64,000 bases of DNA from positions 34,783,501 through 34,847,500 of the forward strand of contig CM067562.1 of the NCBI GenBank assembly GCA_034509755.1, given 5' to 3'. The notes under the pieces were generated by a model. It did not search any database, was not told where the DNA came from, and saw nothing but the letters and a program-made list of their open reading frames with translations. The stretch is from Anisodus tanguticus (lineage: Eukaryota; Streptophyta; Magnoliopsida; Solanales; Solanaceae). Below are positions 56,008-64,000 of this stretch, in pieces (within the stretch, counting starts at the first letter, position 1; each line of letters begins with the position of its first letter). The translations under genes and the position numbers were made by a program.

Positions 56008-56997
56008 ATGGTCTTCGTAAAGGAAACCGTGTTTCTCTTCTCGATGATGGTTGTTTTTGGTTTCTTCAGCACAACCGTGTTTGGTGGCACCGTGTACATT
56101 GTTGGTGATTCTGCCGGTTGGAATGGCGGCAATGTTAGACTACCATATGTGGGGTTCTACTAAAACTATTCAGGTTGGTGACACTCTTGGTAAGTTCGAC
56201 TAGTCTATCTCCTGAGATGTTGTATGAGAACATCAAGCGCTTCTCAATTTCATGTATATAATCTATTAGCTGTTTAGAAGTATATATTTAAATTTGCATT
56301 CACTATTGTAAATTTGTGTTAGTGTTGGTTAACGGTATGTGATGTTGTCATCAATCCTCTATTCGTAAACTAGTTTGGATTGAGTTAGATACAAAGTTCA
56401 TTTTCTTATCATGTTATATTGATATCAGAGCTAAACCTATCGTTGTTATTGTGTTTTCTAACGTTGTTACTGTGTTTTCTAATGTTATGTGTGTTTGGGG
56501 GGGGGGGGGGGGGGGGGGGAGGGGTAATTAGATTGTCACGCATTGCTCGAGAGCGTGAATTGTTCTCTCCTTATTAGCTTTTGAGAGTTAAGCTAGACTC
56601 AAGGGTCTATTTTTTAAATCAGTTAATTGTAGTATGCAATTTCTAACAGTATACTAAATCTCTTGAGTTGTTGTTTATCTTTACTTCATTTGGTGTTGTA
56701 GTTTTCCAGTACAATCAACAACTCCACAACGTGATACGAGTGGGCCTCTCTGATTTCCATTCATGCAATGCTTTTAATCCGATCGTTACTTACTCCAGCG
56801 GCAATGACACCCTCACTATCAACAGTCCCGGCCACTTCTACTATATCTGCGGTTTCAAAGGCCATTGTCAAGCCGGACAGAAGGTTGATATCAGGGTCCC
56901 CAAAGCTTACCAACTAACTGATATTCTCAGCAGGAGCGAAATTAAAGCTCCAGTTACAGCCTCTCAAGGGGATAAAAAGAGAGACTTAACCAAATAG
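56008..56997 (+). pseudogene. Stellacyanin-like phytocyanin, two exons, one-base insertion in exon 1
   Basis: Exon 1 is 56008-56189 and exon 2 is 56702-56997, with good GTAAG donor and TTGTAG acceptor. The signal peptide (MVFVKETVFLFSMMVVFGFF...) is followed by GGTVYIVGDSAGWNGGNV. An extra A at about 56137 shifts the frame and brings a stop within 10 codons. Without it the frame rejoins exon 2 exactly (182-1=181 nt, phase 1). Exon 2 has the copper-site elements: His in LHNVIRV, Cys-His in YYICGFKGHC, and Gln at the axial position (CQAGQKV), as in stellacyanin, not Met. The rest of the protein is complete to its stop. Either a young pseudogene or a one-base assembly error. Confidence 0.85.
56497..56519. 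repeat. Homopolymer G23
   Basis: Twenty-three G, then A and four more G, in the phytocyanin intron. Confidence 0.9.
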
Positions 56998-58270
56998 CAG
57001 TAGTTAGGAGAGCGAAGAAAGGCCTCTTAATAAAATTTGTACTTGTGATGATGTTCTGAATTATTATCTCTTTGCTATTGGACTGCCTATCAATAACTAG
57101 TCTTATTTGTTTTATTCCTGATGTTCTGGCCTTCTGGGTAATAATATACATTGATCTGGGCAAAACGTGTATATTTGAATAACAACAATAATTCAATAAT
57201 TCTGGTCTTTAAAAAGCTTGTGTCCACCGAAAAAGTACTTCTGTATCTATGAATTATACACAAATTAGTGACATTTCTGGTTCCAATATTTTGAGGTGTA
57301 GCCATTAGTAGCTCGTAAAAGTTTACTGACGTCGAGTGCTTACACTAAATCATGTTAATTTAATATTTTGAGTGATTATCATCTAAGAAAAGCAGGGATT
57401 GAAGAATTTAACGGAACACTTCCATGGTGTTGGGAGTGAAAATGAAAAATCTAGGGAAATCATTTTTCTTTCAAAAGACAAATAGATTTAAGGCCCGCTA
57501 TATATAGCCATAGACACCTATGGAGCAACTTTAATCTTTTGAAAATTAAAATTGATTGTAATTTATTCCAGATCAAAAATGAAAAATACAAGTAGAGTTC
57601 AAGAAATCCACATCAAATTTGGATCAATTAATCCATTTCTTCAATTTTTTGGATCAGTGGGTCAAGGTCCATGTTTTACCAACCCCTAATTTTCCAGAAA
57701 ACATGCAACTTTTTGACTAGACACAACTATAATCCAAAATCTCGTAATCCCATATCTAATACAGACAAACAAAAATTAACACAAATATACATACATGTAT
57801 TTCTTCTTTGTCTTTGGGTAGAGGTTGATCAAGAACTTACACTTTGTGGATTTGGAATGCTACTAAATCCATTGACCATCTGCGTTAATGGGTTCAAAAT
57901 TTAATATTTACTACATTTATTAGATTTTGTAACACATGTTGGATTAGATTAAAGCTATTGAGTTCGGGTCAATCATACCTACCTTTTACATATGTCCCTA
58001 CCCGTGGTGACCTATACTCTATTCTTCAAGGGATTAGGCTTTTGCAAAAGCTCGGTAGGTCATACACAATGATCCGTGGATTGAGCTGATCAACTCTCGC
58101 GCTAAGCTATATGTCTATATTTGATAAATTTTGTTTTGAAAGTTAAAAAGTTGTTGGTGAATGACTGTCTTAAGTTAAGATGAAAATGTACCATAAAAAG
58201 GGGCTGTAATTACGATTTTGGTCATATTTGAAGGGTAACATACTTCTATCTATGTATCCTCACTTCATAT
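56998..58270. other. Intergenic, nothing recognised
   Basis: Likely phytocyanin 3'UTR to about 57,180, then A/T-rich spacer without supported features. Confidence 0.35.
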
Positions 58271-59329
58271 TATTGGATATGTAAAGCAGTACGGGAAATA
58301 AATAAATATTACAAGTGTTTGAAAGAATGAACAAATAACCAATATTTAGAACTGCCGCAAGCTTGTTGAGTCTTTAATCTTGATAACCTGAAATTAAGAA
58401 ATACTAAATCTGGATTGTTACAACTGTGGCTGAGTCGAGAGATGACTCTCTGTCTTTAAGACAAAAGATTGGCCCGTATATATGCTTTTACGTTTGCGGA
58501 CAATAGTCTCCCAAGATAAAACAACAATTAATCAACACTACAAAACAAATAGGTTGATTCTGATGAAGAAAACGAACACGAAACGACTTACTGATTTAGA
58601 GGAAAAAGGAAGGAAGAGTTTATGTTTTTGTTGCTCACTTTTGGATAGATTTTCTCTTGTTTTTTCGTCCTCTCCTTCTCTATATTTCTTCCTCAAATCT
58701 GTTTCAGAAGGTTATATAGTGATGGGGAGGAGGAGAGGTGATTAAGAGGCCCTTTAAGAGGTGTAATCATGGATATTCATGGCCAGAAACGTTTTGCACT
58801 ACAAAACGTTTCAGAGGTTTAATGACAAAACTGTTGGCTTTCTGGCTGCTTCCTGAAACTCCAAGGACCAAACTGTAAATACTAAACAGTTTGGGATCCA
58901 AAAAGATAATATCAGAAGAAGCCAAGAAGCCCACGACCCGAGACCCGACGGAACGGGCGGCGCACGTGTGGGCTTAGCCTCGAACCCAAGCACACCTAGA
59001 TCCTCCCTCCTTCAAACACATTAGTCATTAAGCAACAAGTCGGCAACAACAACTTTACTATTGCACCTTAATTCTAGACAAGTTAGAATCGGTCACCATT
59101 ATTGTCCTTGCATTTAACTTCATCTTAGTCTAATAATAATTTTACTCTATACACTTAATTTAAATTTAGGGGCAAAGACAAATCTACAATATAACAACGA
59201 GGTTTAATAGAATCCAGAAATTCCGACTCACTATATATATGTCGAAAAACACTAGAAGAATACCAATCATATGTTGTGAGACACATTAAAGTGAGTTTGG
59301 TAGGAGCCTAGAACGCAAGAATCCCAACA
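58271..59329 (-). mobile_element. LTR-like segment (possible solo LTR), same family as 25.5 kb
   Basis: It shares TTGGATATGTAAAGCAGTAC, GCTGAGTCGAGAGATGACTC and CAATAGTCTCCCAAGATAAA with the other copies, plus the G/C-rich stretch AACGGGCGGCGCACGTGTGG near 58950. On the minus strand it starts TGTTGGGATTCTTGCG. No target duplication was identified. Confidence 0.6.
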
Positions 59330-59683
59330 TTTAGAGGGTCAGTACTGTAAAAACATGACCACTAACTGAACAAGTAGGCATGCACAAAGTTTTTGTTTTA
59401 TTGTATTTTTAATGGCAAAATAGCTGACTAGGATACTCACAATTAAAAGAAGTATTTATAGGGACAAATAATTAATGTTTTTTCCACATCAAAATTGCAA
59501 TTAGAGTTGAAAATCTACTGATTTGTGAATAAAAATATATGAAAAGGCTCTCTCTTCCCGGTATCCTAAGAAATCACGTATGCATCCTCTTCCGAAACAC
59601 GTGATTGGAATTTTTTAATAGGAAATATACAATAAAAGAAGATTATTAGTCGATAAATTTAACTAAAAAATGAAAAAGAAAAA

Positions 59684-59947
59684 TGCTCCCACAACCTCAA
59701 TTTATGTGTCATCATTTCCTTTCTAATTTGTTTCAAAAATAATATCACATTTCTTTATTTGACATCTATTTAATGTTACCATTCATATTTTACCCTTTTT
59801 GGGTTCCACTTAACTTTGAATATATACTTATTGTGAAGAAAAACTAATAAAAGTAGACATTTAAATAAGTGCAATTTAAAATCTTTTTTTATTTCTTAAA
59901 CTTCGTGTTCGATCAAATAGTGTCACATAAATTTGGACAAAGTCCGA
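59684..59947. mobile_element. Degenerate Stowaway-like MITE
   Basis: The left part CAACCTCAATTTATGTGTCA and the reversed right part TTGTCCAAATTTATGTGACA are inverted, with eroded ends. Confidence 0.5.
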
Positions 59948-61050
59948 GCAAAACGAAAATGAAAAAAAGTAGCAATCCCCAACTTTATTCGACGTTGCAA
60001 GACTCGATTTGAATGAGTTCTCAAGAAGTTTTCTACAATTCTTTAGAGAATATGCAAAGTAAGCAAAACTTTTTACCTCTATTGATCTATCTCAAAAACG
60101 AATACATAAATTGTTGCAATATGGAGTATAAAAAAGTTCATAAGTTCTTAGTGTTTACCTTTTATATTTTAGACTCTTTTAACTTACAAATATTATCAAA
60201 ATAGGAAAAGGGTTGTAATAAGAAAATAAGGTAGATATGATACATCTTTTATAGAGTTACTCGATCATTTTATGGGACATGCTTTAATTAAGCACGAAGT
60301 TTAGAAATGGTAAACTTTTTTGGTGAACTTGTAAATTTTAGGTAATCTAGACTTTCTAATTATGAGGTCTTTGATTTTTGAAGACCTAAAGAAAAGGAGA
60401 AGAAAATTTTACATTTTAAATTATATTATCTATAATAAATCTCTTGATCACATTAATTAGCAAAAAATATTTGAGTTACAACTAATTATATATGCATTGG
60501 TAGAGTTTCAAATGCACTCCAATATGTTGGAGTTATCCTTAACGGAGTCTTGGGTCCAAAATTTCTAGATATAAAATTGTCTTCTTAGAAAGCATTTTGC
60601 CGTAACTTTCCTACCCGAATCTGATTTAATTGGGCCCAACGCGGTTTCAACTTTCAACTGCACCTACAACTCTTACTAATGCTGCATTTCCTCATTTTGT
60701 GTTCAATTCCGGAAAAAAATGAAAATCATTAGCATAGGAGTGTGTAATGTAAAAGTGTATACATATATATATATACTACGTACATCCTCCTTTTAGTTCC
60801 TGTTTCCCAACTACTACTGCTCTACTTCTAGTTTCCACTCTCAGAGAGGAAGCACACACTGCAGAAAAGTGTGACTATTTCAAGTAACACAACTGATACA
60901 TATACAACAAAAACAACTGGCCTTCATTAATGTTTCTCCAAACCAAATCGTCAGCTTTTTTGCTGTTGTACGTTTCACGGATTCTCCATCACTACACTCA
61001 GCATAGGTACAGCCCCTACATCAATCTGGCAAAGTACGTAGCACTCTTCG
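59948..61050. other. Upstream region of the patatin-like pseudogene
   Basis: A TATATATATATA run at about 60763-60775 could be its TATA element. Nothing else was recognised. Confidence 0.35.
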
Positions 61051-61171
61051 TTGTTATCCACGCTCGAATTTTTGAAACTAGAGCTATAAACTATAATCAA
61101 TTGCTTATTTGTTGTTATCCACACTTGGATTTTTGAATACTAGAGCTATAAACTAGAATCAACTGCAATTT
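61051..61171. repeat. Tandem duplication, 61-bp period, in the pseudogene leader
   Basis: TTGTTATCCACGCTCGAATT at 61051 and TTGTTATCCACACTTGGATT at 61112 start two copies that continue through TAGAGCTATAAACTA and AATCAA(T/C)TGC. They differ by a handful of bases. Confidence 0.85.
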
Positions 61172-61745
61172 GTTTAGCTGTTGAAGCTATTAAGTGATGG
61201 ATGAGCTTGGTAAGGTGACGATGGAGATCTTCTCGAAGCTCGAGCAGAAATGGCTGTACCAGTACGAAGGGAAGAAAATGCGTATTCAGCATTGACGGTG
61301 GTGGAACCACTGGTATTGTTTGTGGTGCTGCATTGATTCATCTAGAAGACCAGATCTGTGTGAAGACCGGCGATCCTCACGCTCGAATTTCGGATTTCTT
61401 CGACATTATCGCCGGTACTTGTCCGTTATTCTCAGCGAAGGATTCTGTGAAATTCGTAACGGTAAACCAGTCGCGGCTGTTTAAGGCGACAAACGTCGGC
61501 GTTTTGACAAGGAAAAGGAGGTTTTCAGGAAAGAGTATGGATAAGGTGTTGAAGGAATCTTTTAGAAGAGAGGACGGGAAAGTGTTGACGTTAAGGGACA
61601 CGTGTAAGCCTATACTTGTTCCTTGCTTTGACCTCAACAGCTCAGCTCCCTTTGTTTTCTCACGAGCTGATGTGACGGTCTCCTAGCTTTGATTTCGAGC
61701 TCTAGAAAGTTTGCCGTGCCATGTCAGCAAATCCGTCAATGTTTA

Positions 61746-62082
61746 TGTTAAGAGTCTCACGGATATGGAATGAGAACACAGATTCCTTATATGAATTTGG
61801 ACAATCTTCACCCTACAAGCTAACTTTTTGGGTTGAGTTAGGCCTAAGATCCATTCTTACATGGTATCAGAGCCAGATCCATTCAAATTCTTTGTTCACC
61901 GATGTTGGGCCCCCAAATTATATTATCCATGCTCCAGTTAACAAGGTCTGGGCATGCGGAGAGTATTAAGAGTCCCACATCGGATATGAAATGAGAACAT
62001 GGACTCCTTATATGGACTTGGACAATCCTCATCCTACAAGCTAGCTTTTGGGGTTGAGTTAGACCCAAGATCCATTCTTACA
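61746..62082 (+). mobile_element. TRIM retrotransposon inserted in the patatin-like coding exon
   Basis: Terminal repeats at 61746-61861 (TGTTAAGAGTCTCACGG...) and 61964-62082 (first base pair degraded to TA). The primer-binding site TGGTATCAGAGCC follows at 61862-61874. The internal part is about 100 bp. Exact target duplication GTTTA at 61741-61745 and 62083-62087. Removing the element plus one duplication restores the local reading SMFKPF of patatin-like proteins. Confidence 0.96.
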
Positions 62083-62577
62083 GTTTAAGCCGTTTCAGTT
62101 AAATTTTGTTGACGGAAAAACCTCTTGCTTGGCCGTAGACGGCGGTCTCGTCATGAATAACCCTACCGCATCGGCGTCAACTCATGTTTTGCACAACAAA
62201 CGAGATTTTCCTTCCGTAACAAGCGTTGATGACATGTTGGTTTTAGCTCTAGGTAACGGTCCGTTAAGTCCCTCGTCAAACATGAAACTCCGTAATGACG
62301 GCTATTGCTCTCCGTCTTCTGTCGTCGGTATCGTTGTCGACGGCGTATCTGAAACCGTTGACCAAATTCTTGGCAATGACTTCTGTTGGAATCCTAATGA
62401 CTACGTGAGAGTTCAGGTAATTTCTAATTAGGCTTGAGATTTTCACTCTTTTTGAGTATTTTGCTATAATAAATTACTCATATTCCTTTTTAGTCACTAA
62501 TTCATTCACATTGATGGTGACTTACATATGATATTTTTTAATTAATTTTAAATATAAAACATTTAAATATTATTAAG

Positions 62578-63327
62578 TGTTAAGAGTCTCACATCGGATA
62601 TGGAATGAGAACATGGACTTCTTATATGGATTTGAACAATTCTCACACTACAAGCTAGCTTTTAGGGTTACTTAGGCCCAAAATTCATTTTTTACATGGT
62701 ATCAGAGTCATGCCCATTCCAATTCTTTGTTCACCGATGTTGGGCCTCCAAATTATGTTACCCATGCTCCTTTTAACGGGGTCTAGGCGTGCGGGGAGTG
62801 TTAAAAGTCCCACATTGATATGAAATAGGAACATAGACTCCTTATATGGACTCTTAACAGTTAGGCTCAAGATCCATTCTTTACCTGGTATCAGAGCCAG
62901 ACTCATTCCAATTTTTCGCTCACCGATGTTAGGCCCCCAAATTATATTATCCACGCTCCAATTAACAAGGTATGAGCGTGCGGGGGAGTGTTAAGAGTCC
63001 CACATCGGAAATGGAATGTGAACATGGACTCCTTATATGGACTTAGACAATCCTCACCCTACAAGCTAGCTTTTGGGGTTGAGTTAGGCCCAAGATTCAT
63101 TCCTTTATGGTATCAGGGTCAGGCTCATTCTGATTCTTTGTTCGTCGATGTTGTGCCCCAAATTATATTGTCCACACTCCAGTTAACGAGGTATGGGCGT
63201 GCGGGGATTGTTAAGAGTCCCACATCGGATATGGAATGTGAACATGGACTCCTTATATGAATTTGGATAATCTTCACCTACAAGCTAGCTTTTGAGGTTG
63301 AGTTAGGCCCAAGATTCATTCTTTATA
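62578..63327 (+). mobile_element. Tandem TRIM array: four terminal repeats, three internal domains
   Basis: Terminal repeats at 62578-62696, 62799-62885 (internally shortened), 62989-63107 and 63209-63327. After each of the first three comes a primer-binding site (TGGTATCAGAG/GT) and an internal domain of about 100 bp ending in a GTGCGGGG-type purine tract. The whole array is flanked by TTAAG at 62573-62577 and 63328-63332, one 5-bp target duplication. It lies in the intron of the patatin-like pseudogene. Confidence 0.95.
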
Positions 63328-63361
63328 TTAAGAAAGATTAGAAAATAACACAAGCAAATTA

Positions 63362-63677
63362 GGGGTCATTTGGTTGCTGGTTTGGATGTGAGTTATGTAG
63401 GTATTGAATCATGTATAAGTAATGGATCGGAGTACCACATTTGATAGGTGTTTAATTTGTAATTTAGAGAACTGCATAACTAATAGTTAATGATAAGTTA
63501 CGAGAAATCTATGTAAAATATTATTTTATGCAATATAGAAGATGAAATAACTATACATTAATATATAACTAAACTCTGCATAACTAATATCTGAATAAAA
63601 TAATACATAAATTTCTTCATAACTAATTTGTATATTATTAATAACTGCATAACTTCAATCAGCTACCAAACGGCCTT
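63362..63677. mobile_element. Tourist-like MITE in the pseudogene intron
   Basis: The ends GGGGTCATTTGGTTGCTGG and, reversed, AAGGCCGTTTGGTAGCTG, with TTA at 63359-63361 and 63678-63680. Confidence 0.75.
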
Positions 63678-64000
63678 TTATAATTTTAGCTGGATAATTA
63701 ATTTAGCTGAAATTAATTAACGATATATTGGTGTCAACATTGCTAACAGTGGCGTTCATGAACAGGCTAACGGCTATACAAGTGGAGGAGTGGGACCGAG
63801 AGAGGAGGATGTGTTGAATTCAAAGAGAGAGGAGTAGAGTCGTTACCTTTTGGCGGTATGCGGTTATTGACGGAGACTAACGGACAAAGAATCGGAAGTT
63901 TCGTACAGCGGCTTGTGAAGAGTAGTTTGCCGCCAAGTCCCTGCAAGGAAACTGCCGTGAACCCGCTTACAAACTGACGTTAAGTCATTTTCTTTGTCTT

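Larger units (their letters stand above)
61197..63977 (+). pseudogene. Patatin-like phospholipase (pPLA-III type), multiply disrupted
   Basis: Two exons: 61197-62416 and 63766-63977. Recognisable blocks: MDELGKVTMEIFSKLEQKWL, then (shifted frame) IDGGGTTGIV, GDPHARISDFFDIIAGT, REDGKVLTLRDTCKPILVPC, NSSAPFVFSRAD, DGGLVMNNPTAS (catalytic Asp region), VDDMLVLALGNGP, DQILGNDFCWNPNDYVRVQ and, in exon 2, TSGGVGPREEDVL and LPFGGMRLLTETNGQRIGSF. Lesions: two bases missing before IDGGG; about 18 residues lost in frame after FDIIAGT, removing the nucleophile-loop region; a frameshift near 61680; TAG for Trp near 61706; a TRIM at 61746-62082; a frameshift in exon 2 near 63820. It is a clear pseudogene. 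Confidence 0.95.

Noticed and set aside
58482..58745. Open frame of 87 codons
   Set aside because: Lies in an LTR-like repeat; no protein similarity.

Overview
This is plant nuclear DNA: A/T-rich, with GT-AG introns, TATA boxes and dense transposons. Several repeats point to Solanaceae: an Au SINE, a second tRNA-derived SINE, RTE-type LINE tails, TRIM elements and Stowaway/Tourist MITEs. Genus cannot be fixed from sequence alone. I reconstructed six gene models that read intact: Ole e 6-like peptide, two GPI-anchored lipid transfer proteins, a PNRC-like protein, an HSP20-like protein, ribosomal protein eS24 and the CHI-fold protein FAP3. Two more gene loci are broken: a stellacyanin-like phytocyanin and a patatin-like phospholipase. 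There are also an orphan defensin-like exon, an F-box fragment and a cysteine-protease fragment.

Layout. 0-0.6 kb: the 5' end of a Ty1/copia element (gag start, primer-binding site, LTR) on the minus strand. 1-12.4 kb: small secreted cysteine-rich proteins (defensin-like exon, Ole e 6-like gene, two tandem LTPG genes) separated by TRIM, hAT and Stowaway elements. 14.7-17.5 kb: a minus-strand gene for a short protein with a DCP1-binding-type proline motif; its likely 5'UTR intron holds an unusual C-rich/AT-hairpin repeat. 20-22.5 kb: SINE, deleted hAT transposon and Tourist MITE, nested in a segment that has a diverged second copy at 27.5-32.1 kb. 22.9 kb: HSP20-like gene. 25.5-32 kb: LTR-like segment, F-box fragment and a 4.4-kb non-autonomous LTR element full of short hairpin repeats. 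32.5-35.9 kb: five coding exons of eS24. 39-50 kb: transposon graveyard (RTE LINE, 6.5-kb copia with both LTRs and target duplication, protease fragment, gypsy 5' part). 50.4-54.6 kb: FAP3, four exons, introns loaded with at least five transposons. 56-57 kb: phytocyanin with a one-base insertion. 61.2-64 kb: patatin-like pseudogene broken by frameshifts, a stop, an in-frame deletion and a TRIM; its intron holds a tandem TRIM array.

The genes do not form a pathway or operon. I found no new multi-gene system. The most informative structures are transposon-related: the TRIM array with four terminal repeats, the paired segments that act as empty sites for each other's insertions, and the hairpin-repeat LTR element. 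Intron and exon positions were worked out by hand from reading frame and splice sites; where frame and total length agree exactly, confidence is high.
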